Assembly: GCF_025359345.1 (NCBI RefSeq)
Contig: NZ_JANYGQ010000022.1
Location: forward strand, 186,001-250,000
Direction: 5' to 3'
Source: Mucilaginibacter sp.
GTDB lineage: Bacteria; Bacteroidota; Bacteroidia; Sphingobacteriales; Sphingobacteriaceae
Length of the DNA stretch: 64,000 bases
Position numbers and translations under genes: made by a program. The notes under the pieces were generated by a model, which was not told where the DNA came from, did not search any database, and worked only from the letters and a program-made list of their open reading frames with translations. Shown here piece after piece: positions 15,265 through 23,938 of this stretch (its first letter is position 1; each line of letters opens with the position of its first letter).

Positions 15265-16539
15265 ATGAAAAAGCGAATATTTTTATGTGCCTTTTTTGTA
15301 CTGATGGCGGTCTTTGCAGGCCGGGCACAATCGCCACAGCAGCTAACACTTGCCGATTGTTATAAGCAAGCCGAACAAAACTACCCGCTGATAAAACAAC
15401 GCGAGTTGATTGCCAAAACGTCGGAATATAATATCGATAACATACAAAAGGGCTACCTGCCGCAACTTAGCTTTACAGGGCAGGCAACTTACCAATCAAC
15501 AGTAACCCAAATACCTATTAAACTGCCGGGGGTTAACATACCGGCCTTAAGCAAAGACCAATACAAGGCTTACGGAGAAATTAACCAGGTGCTTTACACC
15601 GGCGGCGAACTGGAGCAGCAAAAACAATTGCAAAAAACCAGCGAAGCCATTAACCGGCAGCAACTGGAAGCCGAATTGTACCAGCTAAAGGGCCGAATTA
15701 ACCAGTTATTTTTTGGCGTACTGCTGCTTGATGAGCAGATAAAGCAAAACGACCTGTTAATAAAGGATTTGCAGCTCGGGTTGAATAAGGCAGAAGCGTC
15801 CATAAAAAACGGCACCGCATTTAAAAGCACCGGCGATGTAATAAAGGCAGATATTTTAAAGAATAAGCAGCGCACCATCGAATTGCAGGCATCGCGCAAG
15901 GCCTGCGTGGATATGCTGGGATTGTTTACCGGCACCAACACAACTGCGGAAACCGTATTGGCTAAACCACAACCCATCACTGTATCAGAACAAATTAACC
16001 GGCCCGAACTGCTGGTTTATAATGAGCAAGCTAAAAACCTGGATGTGCAAAACAAGCTGCTAACCTCAAAAACGCTGCCCCGATTGGGACTATTCCTGCA
16101 GGGCGGTGTGGGCAGGCCAGGGCTCGATATGCTTAGCAATAGTTTGGATGCTTATTACATCGGCGGCATCCGCTTAACATGGTCGCCCTCGGTTTTTTAT
16201 ACGCTGAAGAAGAGCCGGGCGCTTATCGATATCAATCGCAAAACTCTCGATGTGCAGAAGGAAACCTTCCTGTTTAACACCAATTTGACGGTAAAACAAC
16301 AGGATGCTGAGATTGGCAAATACCAGCAGCTACTGGCCAGCGACGATGAAATTATCAACTTGCGTAGCAGGGTAAAAACAACTGCGATGGCACAATTGGA
16401 AAACGGCGTTATCAACGGCAACGACTTTTTAAGCCAGGTAAACGCCGAGGACCAGGCCCGTCAAAGCAAAATACTGCACGAAACACAGTTATTAATGTCG
16501 CAGTACAACCAGCAAACAACAACCGGTAATCAACAATAA
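15265..16539 (+). CDS. TolC-family outer-membrane efflux channel
   Basis: A 424-residue TolC-type protein with a signal peptide (FFVLMAVFAGRAQ) and the usual opening motif LTLADCYKQAEQNYPLIKQR. Two repeated outer-membrane-efflux domains follow, with long Gln/Lys/Leu-rich helices (for example EINQVLYTGGELEQQKQLQK). The trimer should form the trans-envelope channel for the exporter encoded just downstream. Only nine bases separate it from the HlyD gene, so it is co-transcribed. Confidence 0.93.
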   Translation: MKKRIFLCAFFVLMAVFAGRAQSPQQLTLADCYKQAEQNYPLIKQRELIAKTSEYNIDNIQKGYLPQLSFTGQATYQSTVTQIPIKLPGVNIPALSKDQYKAYGEINQVLYTGGELEQQKQLQKTSEAINRQQLEAELYQLKGRINQLFFGVLLLDEQIKQNDLLIKDLQLGLNKAEASIKNGTAFKSTGDVIKADILKNKQRTIELQASRKACVDMLGLFTGTNTTAETVLAKPQPITVSEQINRPELLVYNEQAKNLDVQNKLLTSKTLPRLGLFLQGGVGRPGLDMLSNSLDAYYIGGIRLTWSPSVFYTLKKSRALIDINRKTLDVQKETFLFNTNLTVKQQDAEIGKYQQLLASDDEIINLRSRVKTTAMAQLENGVINGNDFLSQVNAEDQARQSKILHETQLLMSQYNQQTTTGNQQ

Positions 16540-16547
16540 AACTTGTC

Positions 16548-17441
16548 ATGAAAAAAATACAAATATTATCAACCATACTATTAATAGGCCTCACAGCCTG
16601 TAATAAGTCCGAAGAAAAATACGATGCGTCCGGCACATTCGAAGCTGTGGAAACCATTGTATCCGCCGAAGCTACCGGAACAATAAAGCAGCTTGACATA
16701 GAGGAAGGCCAGGTTTTAAAGGCCGGGCAGCAAATAGGCTATATCGACAGTGTGCAACTCTATCTGAAAAAGAAGCAACTGCAAGCCCAGGCTAAGGCCG
16801 TTTTAAGCGGCAAACCCGATATTGCGGCGCAAACCGCTGCCCTGCAAGAGCAATTGCGCCAGGCCGAACGCGAGCAGAAACGTATTACCAACCTGTTAAA
16901 AGCAGATGCGGCTACGCAAAAACAACTGGACGATGCAAATTCGCAGGTGGCGGTTGTGAAAAAGCAGATATCAGCCCAGCAATCGTCGCTGGGTATTATG
17001 TCGGCAAACCTTAACGAACAGACTGCGCCTCTTGATGTGCAGGTGCAGCAAATAAACGACCAACTGGAAAAATGCCGCATCATAAACGGCGTAAACGGTA
17101 CGGTGCTCACCAAATATGCCGAGGTAAACGAAGTAACCACCAATGGCAAGCCTATTTACAAAATAGCGGAGCTGAATTCTATTATCCTGCGGGCCTATAT
17201 TACCGGCGACCAGATTTCGCATGTAAAAGTTAACCAACAGGTGAAAGTGTTGGTGGATGATACGAAAGACACCTACAAAACCTATCAGGGTACTATTGAA
17301 TGGGTAAGCGACAAGGCAGAGTTTACCCCAAAAACCATTCAGACCAAGGACGAACGGGCCAACCTGGTTTACGCCGTTAAAATAAGGGTTAAAAACGACG
17401 GCTACCTCAAAATAGGCATGTACGGCGAAGTAAAGCTATAG
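16548..17441 (+). CDS. HlyD/YbhG-family periplasmic adaptor lipoprotein
   Basis: A 297-residue membrane-fusion protein. The lipobox LTAC (Cys about residue 19) predicts a lipid anchor. A biotinyl-lipoyl-like half-motif (SAEATGTIKQLDIEEGQVLK) is followed by a long alpha-helical hairpin rich in Gln, Ala and Lys (about residues 75-160), then the second lipoyl half (NGTVLTKYAEVNEVTTNGKP) and a beta-barrel domain. It should link the inner-membrane ABC permeases to the TolC channel. It is spaced three bases from the first ATPase, as in ybhG-type operons. Confidence 0.92.
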   Translation: MKKIQILSTILLIGLTACNKSEEKYDASGTFEAVETIVSAEATGTIKQLDIEEGQVLKAGQQIGYIDSVQLYLKKKQLQAQAKAVLSGKPDIAAQTAALQEQLRQAEREQKRITNLLKADAATQKQLDDANSQVAVVKKQISAQQSSLGIMSANLNEQTAPLDVQVQQINDQLEKCRIINGVNGTVLTKYAEVNEVTTNGKPIYKIAELNSIILRAYITGDQISHVKVNQQVKVLVDDTKDTYKTYQGTIEWVSDKAEFTPKTIQTKDERANLVYAVKIRVKNDGYLKIGMYGEVKL

Positions 17442-17443
17442 TT

Positions 17444-18355
17444 ATGGAAGCGGCTGTAATTGTAAAGGATTTAACCAAGGTTTACGGAGAAACTACCGCT
17501 GTGGATGCGGTTTCATTCTCTGTAAACCAGGGCGAGATATTTGGGTTGATAGGCCCCGATGGCGCGGGCAAAACCAGCATCTTCCGGGTGCTGACTACCC
17601 TGCTACTGCCGGACGGCGGCTCGGCTACGGTGGATGGTTTCGACGTGGTGGAGGATTATAGCCAGATACGAAGCCGAGTGGGTTATATGCCCGGCAAGTT
17701 TTCGCTGTACCAGGATTTGAGCGTTGAGGAAAACCTTAATTTTTTCGCCACGCTTTTTAACACCACTATCAAAGAAAATTATCACCTGATAAAAGATATC
17801 TACGTACAGCTGGAGCCTTTTAAAACTCGTCGCGCGGGTAAGCTATCGGGCGGGATGAAGCAGAAACTGGCATTGTGCTGCGCGCTGATACACAAACCTA
17901 CCGTGCTGTTTTTAGATGAGCCCACAACCGGAGTCGACCCGGTATCGCGCAAGGAATTTTGGGAGATGCTGAAACAACTAAAGGCGCAAAATATCACCAT
18001 TGTGGTGTCAACCCCTTACATGGATGAGGCAAACTTGTGCGACAGGATTGCGCTGATACAGGGTGGCAAAATCCTTTCGGTTAACACCCCGGGGAATATC
18101 ATTAAAGCATACCCTAACCAGCTTTACGCAATAAAAGCCGACAACATGCATGCGCTTTTAAAAATATTAAATGGATATGATGAGGTATTGGCCAGCTACG
18201 CGTTTGGCGAATTTGCACATGCATCATTTAAAAACAAGACCGTCGATTTAGAGGGCGTAAAATCGTATTTAACAAAAAAAGAGCTGACCGGCATCGAACT
18301 AAAAAAAACCGGGACAACCATCGAGGACAGCTTTATTAAATTATTAAAGGATTAA
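17444..18355 (+). CDS. ABC transporter ATPase, YbhF N-half-like
   Basis: A 303-residue nucleotide-binding subunit. Walker A is GPDGAGKTS (Asp in the position usually Asn, as in YbhF), the signature is LSGGMKQKLAL and Walker B is VLFLDEPTTGVDP. The switch residue is unusual: VVSTPYMDEA has Pro where most ABC ATPases have the catalytic His. In E. coli YbhF two ATPase halves are fused; here they are separate genes, and this one corresponds to the N-half. Together with the next gene it should form a heterodimer with one degenerate site (inference). Confidence 0.93.
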   Translation: MEAAVIVKDLTKVYGETTAVDAVSFSVNQGEIFGLIGPDGAGKTSIFRVLTTLLLPDGGSATVDGFDVVEDYSQIRSRVGYMPGKFSLYQDLSVEENLNFFATLFNTTIKENYHLIKDIYVQLEPFKTRRAGKLSGGMKQKLALCCALIHKPTVLFLDEPTTGVDPVSRKEFWEMLKQLKAQNITIVVSTPYMDEANLCDRIALIQGGKILSVNTPGNIIKAYPNQLYAIKADNMHALLKILNGYDEVLASYAFGEFAHASFKNKTVDLEGVKSYLTKKELTGIELKKTGTTIEDSFIKLLKD

Positions 18356-18358
18356 ACC

Positions 18359-19099
18359 ATGGGCGAAACCGTTATAAAAACCGACAAACTAACCAAACGC
18401 TTTGGTGACTTTATTGCCGCTGACGAGATAACCTTCGAGGTGGAGAAAGGCGAGATATTTGGCTTTTTAGGCGCCAACGGAGCCGGGAAAACCACCGCCA
18501 TGCGCATGCTTTGCGGGCTTTCTATCCCCTCGTCGGGCAGCGCTACTATTGCCGGTTTTGATGTGTACAAACAAACCGAACAGATAAAGCGGAACATCGG
18601 CTATATGAGCCAGAAGTTTTCGCTTTATGAAGATTTGACCGTGATTGAAAACATAAAATTCTTTGGGGGAATTTACGGGTTGACCAATCTGCAAATCAAA
18701 ACAAAAAGTGATGAATTACTTCATAACCTTGGGCTTGAGCAAGAGGCTAAAAAGCTGGTGGCCTCCCTCCCGTTGGGCTGGAAACAAAAGCTGTCTTTTT
18801 CGGTTGCGGTGCTGCACGAACCCAAAATTGTTTTTTTGGATGAACCTACCGGAGGTGTCGACCCGGTTACCCGTCGCCAGTTTTGGGATTTGATATACAA
18901 TGCTGCCGATCGCGGCGTAACCATATTTGTGACCACGCACTACATGGATGAAGCCGAATACTGCAACCGCATATCGCTAATGGTCGACGGTAAAATAAAG
19001 GCGCTGGATACCCCGCGAAATTTAAAAAACACCTTCGGGGTAGAAACGATGGATGAGGTATTTTATAAACTGGCACGCGGCGCAAAACGCGGCGATTAA
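18359..19099 (+). CDS. ABC transporter ATPase, YbhF C-half-like
   Basis: A 246-residue nucleotide-binding subunit starting three bases after the previous gene. Walker A GANGAGKTTAMRML and Walker B IVFLDEPTGGVDP are normal, and the switch His is present (FVTTHYMDEAE). The signature is degenerate, LPLGWKQKLSF instead of LSGGQ. This complements the first ATPase, which has a good signature but lacks the His, so in a heterodimer one composite site keeps both canonical elements and the other has neither. Confidence 0.93.
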   Translation: MGETVIKTDKLTKRFGDFIAADEITFEVEKGEIFGFLGANGAGKTTAMRMLCGLSIPSSGSATIAGFDVYKQTEQIKRNIGYMSQKFSLYEDLTVIENIKFFGGIYGLTNLQIKTKSDELLHNLGLEQEAKKLVASLPLGWKQKLSFSVAVLHEPKIVFLDEPTGGVDPVTRRQFWDLIYNAADRGVTIFVTTHYMDEAEYCNRISLMVDGKIKALDTPRNLKNTFGVETMDEVFYKLARGAKRGD

Positions 19100-19109
19100 A
19101 CTTATTGCA

Positions 19110-20216
19110 ATGAAACAGTTTTTGGTATTTATAAAAAAGGAGTTCGCCCATGTGCTGCGCGACAGGAAGACATTACTCATCCTGTTCGGCATGCCTGTAG
19201 TGCAGATACTGATATTCGGCTTCGCGCTTACCAACGAAGTAAAAAACAGCCGGATAGTAGTAATGGACCAGGCCAACGATGCCGCATCCAAAGAAATTAT
19301 TACCAAAATTGGGGCCAGCCGGTATTTTGATATTGTACGGACTGTCATGAGTCACCAGCAAATGGAAGATGCCTTTAAACGGGGCGATATCCGGATGGCG
19401 GTTATTTTCCCTGCAGGCTTTAATAACGATTTGCTGCATCAAAATGCTGCCCAAATACAGGTAATAGCCGATGCATCCGATCCGAACAACGCCACTACAC
19501 TAACCAGCTATGTAGGCTCTATAATACAGGATTACCAGGCACAACTTAGCAAAACATCAAAAGTTCCTTACCGCATTCAACCCGAAATACGGATGTTGTA
19601 TAACCCGCAACTCAAGGGCGCACCTAATTTTGTTCCGGGCGTTATGGCCTTGGTGCTAATGCTGGTTTGCGTAATGATGACCGCCGTATCTATTGTAAAA
19701 GAAAAAGAAACCGGCACCATGGAGATATTGCTGGTATCTCCGTTTAGGCCTATACTGGTGATCATTTCAAAGGCGATCCCCTATCTTTTATTGTCGCTTA
19801 TTAACGTCGCATCAATTTTATTGCTAAGCGTTTTTGTGCTTGATTTACCTGTAAACGGGAACATACTGTTGCTTTTTGCCGAGAGCACCTTGTTTATAAT
19901 CACCTGCCTTACCGTAGGGATTTTTATATCGGTAAAAACCAATTCGCAGCAGGTGGCTATGTTGATTTCGCTGATGGGCATGCTATTGCCAACCATATTG
20001 TTCAGCGGGTTTATGTTCCCCATCGAGAATATGCCAGTGCCGTTGCAATGGTTTTCAAATATCATCCCCGCAAAATGGTACTACATTATTGTTAAAGATA
20101 TTATGATAAAGGGCTTGGGCTTTAACGCCATCTGGAAGGAAACGCTTATCCTTTCGGGGATAACGGTCGCGCTGCTTATCGTCAGTTTAAAAAGTTTTAA
20201 AATACGCCTGTCATGA
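19110..20216 (+). CDS. ABC-2 type permease (YbhS-like)
   Basis: I use the ATG at 19110 (368 residues), since an earlier in-frame ATG at 19053 would overlap the ATPase gene by 47 nt. The N-terminus FIKKEFAHVLRDRKTLLILF and first membrane helix are followed by a large periplasmic domain (about residues 45-170) and five C-terminal helices. The conserved ABC-2 motif KEKETGTMEILLVSPFRP is present. It pairs with the next permease, which overlaps its stop (ATGA). Confidence 0.92.
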   Translation: MKQFLVFIKKEFAHVLRDRKTLLILFGMPVVQILIFGFALTNEVKNSRIVVMDQANDAASKEIITKIGASRYFDIVRTVMSHQQMEDAFKRGDIRMAVIFPAGFNNDLLHQNAAQIQVIADASDPNNATTLTSYVGSIIQDYQAQLSKTSKVPYRIQPEIRMLYNPQLKGAPNFVPGVMALVLMLVCVMMTAVSIVKEKETGTMEILLVSPFRPILVIISKAIPYLLLSLINVASILLLSVFVLDLPVNGNILLLFAESTLFIITCLTVGIFISVKTNSQQVAMLISLMGMLLPTILFSGFMFPIENMPVPLQWFSNIIPAKWYYIIVKDIMIKGLGFNAIWKETLILSGITVALLIVSLKSFKIRLS

Positions 20217-21331
20217 GGACCATTAAATTTTTATTGCAAAAGGAGTTCCGGCAGATATTCCGTAACAGGGCCATACTGGCGATGGTAATGGTTATGCCGG
20301 TTATGCAGTTGCTGATATTGCCGCTTGCCGCAAATTACGAAGTAAAGAATGTAAACATAGCCGTCATTGATAATGACCATTCCTCCTACTCGCAAAAGTT
20401 GATCTCAAAAATTACGGCTTCAGGATATTTTAAACTGACCGGCTACGATTTTTCGTTCAAAGAAGCATTCAAGCTGATTGAAAGCGATAAGGCCGATTTG
20501 ATCCTCGAAATTCCGCACGGCTTTGAACGCAACCTTGTGCGCGAGGATGAGCAAAAGCTGTTTATCGCCGTAAATGCCATCAACGGCACAAAAGCCAATT
20601 TGGGTGGGGTTTATCTCACGGGCATTATCAAAAATTTTAATGCCGATGTTCGTGTTCAACTGGTACAGCCCGGCAAATTTAACCAGCAACCAACCATAAC
20701 TATTGCCTCATCCAACTGGTTTAACCCCTATTTAAATTATCATGTATTTATGGTACCTGGCATATTGGCGATTCTGGTGACTATGATAGGCGGTTTTTTA
20801 ACCGCACTGAACATAGTGAAGGAAAAGGAAGTGGGCACCATCGAGCAGATAAATGTAACCCCTATAAAAAAACATCACTTTATATTAGGCAAGCTCATCC
20901 CCTTTTGGATATTGGGGAACGTGGTATTCACCTTAGGGTTGATAGTTTCATGGCTGATATACGGCATCACCCCGTTGGGAAATATATTATTACTCTATGC
21001 ATTTATCGCGGTTTACCTATTGGCCATATCCGGCTTTGGGCTACTGATTTCTACTTTTTGTGATACCCAACAGCAGGCCATGTTTGTGATGTTTTTCTTT
21101 ATGATGGTGTTCATACTGATGGGCGGCCTGTTCACATCGATTGACAGCATGCCCGACTGGGCCAAATTTGTCACAAAGTTTAACCCGGTGGCCTACCTGA
21201 TAGATGTAATGCGGATGATAGTACTAAAAGGCAGCGGATTTAAAGACATAGCAAAGCAGTTAGGCACTATCGGGTTGTTTGCCGTAGTGCTTAACAGCTG
21301 GGCGATTATTAATTATAAAAAGACGAGTTGA
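20213..21331 (+). CDS. ABC-2 type permease (YbhR-like)
   Basis: A 372-residue permease with the same architecture as its neighbour: FLLQKEFRQIFRNRAILAMV at the start, one N-terminal helix, a long periplasmic loop, then a cluster of membrane helices around VKEKEVGTIEQINVTPIKKH. It is translationally coupled to the upstream permease. It is the last gene of the exporter operon; substrates of Ybh-type systems include small toxic compounds and cations in enterobacteria, but none can be assigned here. Confidence 0.92.
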   Translation: MRTIKFLLQKEFRQIFRNRAILAMVMVMPVMQLLILPLAANYEVKNVNIAVIDNDHSSYSQKLISKITASGYFKLTGYDFSFKEAFKLIESDKADLILEIPHGFERNLVREDEQKLFIAVNAINGTKANLGGVYLTGIIKNFNADVRVQLVQPGKFNQQPTITIASSNWFNPYLNYHVFMVPGILAILVTMIGGFLTALNIVKEKEVGTIEQINVTPIKKHHFILGKLIPFWILGNVVFTLGLIVSWLIYGITPLGNILLLYAFIAVYLLAISGFGLLISTFCDTQQQAMFVMFFFMMVFILMGGLFTSIDSMPDWAKFVTKFNPVAYLIDVMRMIVLKGSGFKDIAKQLGTIGLFAVVLNSWAIINYKKTS

Positions 21332-21694
21332 ACACCGGACTACCCCCATCGGGCAATCTCACTAAGTTAGCACGGGTTCGGGCGAAGAAACCCGGCAAAT
21401 CGTTCCATTTTTCTCAGCGGAACACCCCGAACGCTGTGAAACATATTGATTATCAAATGTTTATTTTACAACAGATGTTCCTATTGTAAAAATGGAACGC
21501 TTAAACTGGCAATAAAGCACTATAATATTAACCCTTATATCGAATTCACCTTAAGTTAAGCCCTCCCACCAGGAACCGATATTGGACTCTTAACGGAGCC
21601 GATTATCGGGTTTTAAAGATCGTTTGTCTTAGCTCTTGATTCTTGACTCTTGATTCTCGGCTCTTAATCCTTGATTATTGACTCTTGAACCTTA
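21332..21694. other. Convergent intergenic region with palindromes and a degenerate simple repeat
   Basis: No gene here. 21402-21498 holds the hairpin element described separately. 21613-21690 is built of degenerate CTCTTGATT units (TCTTGATTCTTGACTCTTGA and variants). Both lie between convergent genes. Confidence 0.6.
21402..21498. repeat. Dispersed GTTCC-hairpin element, copy A
   Basis: It opens with GTTCCATTTTT...GGAAC (21402-21423), continues with GAACGCTGTGAAACAT, and ends with an inverted GTTCC...ATGGAAC hairpin (21477-21498). The first 71 bases align closely with 33051-33122. Both copies sit between convergent genes. Confidence 0.75.
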
Positions 21695-22534
21695 TCAATG
21701 CAAATTAAAAGCAACCATAGCCCTGATGGTGTAACCATTTTGGGTACCCAATATGCCAACATCCCTTATTGCTTCCGAAGGTAATACGGTGCTGTGCGTG
21801 GCATGAAACACCGGCCCGCCTGAAACAGAAAAAGAGAACTTTGAGTTGGTCGGAGCCACATGTATTGACGGACCAACCAGCAGCTTGGCGCCACCCTCGG
21901 TCTCGTCTGCTTCCCAAAAACCTTCCAGGTCCTCTCCCACGGCTTCAATACCTGCAAAAACCGGCCCGGTAATACGGTGCTGGAAACCGATGCTACTAAC
22001 AAGGTCGATACGGTCACGGGTTTTGCTGAAGGCTTTTTCAAACCTCATGTTACCGCCAACCCGCCATGAGGCAGCCTCGAATGATGCAGTAACCCTGCTG
22101 AAAATAGCACCCGTGTTTGAAAAATCACGATTTACGCCCAAACCTAATCCAAACCTGGCTCCCGAAAATGTTTTGCCACCGACAAAGTCGCGGATTACTT
22201 CCGCTTGTTGCGCTGTTGTTGTGCTGCCATTATGGGCAAAGCCCAGGTCGGCGTTGGCAAAAAGGGTAAAGCGGTTGCCCAGATAACCCTTAACAGCAAA
22301 CTGCTGGTCGACGCCATCGTAGCCAAAAGGGCCTGCGGTATGTTCGCCATAACTGCCGGTGTAATTAAAATTCCAGGCAGGGGCATCTTCTGTGAGGGTG
22401 TTAACCGAAAACAGAAAAGGTTGCGTGGTGCCGCCGGATGTGGAGCCTAATGATTTTGAAAATTGCTGGTTTTGCGCTTTTGCAAAAACGCTTGTTAACA
22501 GTATAATAAACAGGGCAGAAAAGTATTTTTTCAT
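21695..22534 (-). CDS. Outer-membrane beta-barrel protein of unknown function
   Basis: A 279-residue secreted protein: signal peptide SALFIILLTSVFAKAQ, then alternating aromatic/polar strands typical of a small outer-membrane barrel (GNRFTLFANADLGFAHNG, SGARFGLGLGVNRDF, SFEAASWRVGGNMRFEKAF). The last strand GYTIRAMVAFNLH lacks a terminal aromatic residue but fits a barrel end. I do not recognise a family. Transcribed alone; a TATATTTG -7 element lies 46 nt upstream. Confidence 0.7.
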   Translation of the reverse strand: MKKYFSALFIILLTSVFAKAQNQQFSKSLGSTSGGTTQPFLFSVNTLTEDAPAWNFNYTGSYGEHTAGPFGYDGVDQQFAVKGYLGNRFTLFANADLGFAHNGSTTTAQQAEVIRDFVGGKTFSGARFGLGLGVNRDFSNTGAIFSRVTASFEAASWRVGGNMRFEKAFSKTRDRIDLVSSIGFQHRITGPVFAGIEAVGEDLEGFWEADETEGGAKLLVGPSIHVAPTNSKFSFSVSGGPVFHATHSTVLPSEAIRDVGILGTQNGYTIRAMVAFNLH

Positions 22535-22579
22535 AAAGTAGAATTAGGTTTCTATTAACTTGGGTCAACGTATGGTAGC

Positions 22580-22587
22580 CAAATATA
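22580..22587 (-). promoter_or_regulatory. Putative -7 promoter element for the barrel gene
   Basis: The minus strand reads TATATTTG, a perfect TAnnTTTG element, about 45 nt before the ATG at 22534. No clear TTG at -33. Confidence 0.5.
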
Positions 22588-22761
22588 CATTTGAATGAGC
22601 TTTATTTCATAATAGATCGCATCGAAAATACATCCCGCCAATCCCATTGCCAAAACTATATTTTCAATGTTAAGTTAGTTTTAATTCAGTAAAACGGTAT
22701 TGATACCAGTGTTACTTGCTTTTATTTATTTCCTATCTTCGGTTAATTAAACCATCACCGT

Positions 22762-23604
22762 ATGAAACCTTTAAAGCTAATCTCAGTGTTACTGCTAGTT
22801 GCAATTACGTTTGGTTTTACCATTGTGAAAAAGGACGGCTGGAGACCGCTGTTTAACGGCAAAGATTTAACCGGCTGGGAGACCTACATAGGCCCCGACC
22901 TGGACGACAACGGCAAACCCATTACCGGCACTCCAATTGGCCTGAATAATGACCCTAAACATGTTTTTACTATTGTTAACGATGAAAGCGAAAACGTCAT
23001 CCGCATATCAGGCGAAAACTGGGGCGCTATATCAACCCAAAAAAAATACGAAAATTACCACCTGCAGTTGCAGTTTAGATGGGGACAGCTTTCTTGGGGG
23101 CAAAAGAAAGGCAAAAAGAAAGACAGCGGACTGCTGTACCATTCAGTAGGTAAATATGGTGCAGATTATGGCGCGTGGATGCGGTCACAGGAGTTCCAGG
23201 TAGAGGAAGGTAATTGCGGCGAATATTGGGGAGTGGCCGGAGGGTTTGCTGATATTCCGGTAGTAAAAAAATCCGAAACTGAATACGTTTACGACCCAAA
23301 AGGCACCCTCACTACTTTTAAAGAAGGCGGCGCTCAAGGACGGCACTGCATGAAAAGCACAGACGCCGAAAAACCATCCGGCCAATGGAACACACTTGAT
23401 TTATATTGCCACGGCGATACTAGTATACATGTGGTAAATGGCAAAGTAATGATGATTTTATATCACAACAAACAAATGGATAATGGCCAGGAGTTACCGC
23501 TGACAAAAGGAAAAATTCAGATACAATCAGAGGGAGCGGAGATTTTTTATAAGGATATTAAGATACAAGCGATTACAAAACTACCGGCGCTTTTTACCAA
23601 ATAA
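22762..23604 (+). CDS. Secreted DUF1080 (3-keto-disaccharide hydrolase family) protein
   Basis: A 280-residue protein with an N-terminal hydrophobic signal (LISVLLLVAITFGFTIV) and the DUF1080 opening WRPLFNGKDLTGWETY. The jelly-roll core shows ENYHLQLQFRWG and DSGLLYHSVGKYG, and ends in KGKIQIQSEGAEIFYKDIKI, all family-typical. DUF1080 domains are concanavalin-like lectin/hydrolase folds; some family members cleave 3-keto-glycosides. Substrate is not readable here. It stands alone, without SusCD or GMC-oxidoreductase partners in the window. Confidence 0.88.
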   Translation: MKPLKLISVLLLVAITFGFTIVKKDGWRPLFNGKDLTGWETYIGPDLDDNGKPITGTPIGLNNDPKHVFTIVNDESENVIRISGENWGAISTQKKYENYHLQLQFRWGQLSWGQKKGKKKDSGLLYHSVGKYGADYGAWMRSQEFQVEEGNCGEYWGVAGGFADIPVVKKSETEYVYDPKGTLTTFKEGGAQGRHCMKSTDAEKPSGQWNTLDLYCHGDTSIHVVNGKVMMILYHNKQMDNGQELPLTKGKIQIQSEGAEIFYKDIKIQAITKLPALFTK

Positions 23605-23632
23605 CCTGAAACTCCACATTTATACCGACTTC

Positions 23633-23767
23633 TCATTTCTTTCGGGCAACTCCCGTTGATACCTTATAAACCGGATGATTTACTTTATTTTGCAAAGTAA
23701 GCAAAAGGAGTATCACGGCCATTATTATCAAATAGCCTACTAAAGAAAACTTTAACGATGGTGCCAT
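23633..23767 (-). CDS. Putative 44-residue single-pass membrane protein
   Basis: The minus strand from the ATG at 23767 encodes 44 residues: a short N-terminus, one hydrophobic helix (LVGYLIIMAVILLLLTL, residues 8-24), then a basic tail ending VARKK. The positive tail after the helix suggests a cytoplasmic C-terminus. No Shine-Dalgarno is visible, which is common in this phylum. No homologue recognised. It lies between two rightward genes and may be a chance frame, but the clean helix plus basic tail is typical of real small membrane proteins. Confidence 0.4.
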   Translation of the reverse strand: MAPSLKFSLVGYLIIMAVILLLLTLQNKVNHPVYKVSTGVARKK

Positions 23768-23938
23768 AAAACAATTAAACTTATGATTTTAGCGTTTGTC
23801 GTAAAGCAACTTCATTCCTTACAACAATATACTGTATCCTAAATATCTGCAATATCTTGTAAGGTCTTTCTGGCATGAGCGACGAAGTATCTGATTACCG
23901 GTTTGGTAAATCACATACTATTTTAAACATTAAGACGC

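Noticed and set aside
19053..19112. Earlier start for the first permease inside the ATPase gene
   Set aside because: It overlaps the ATPase end and adds a non-conserved N-terminus; ATG 19110 begins the family-typical sequence.
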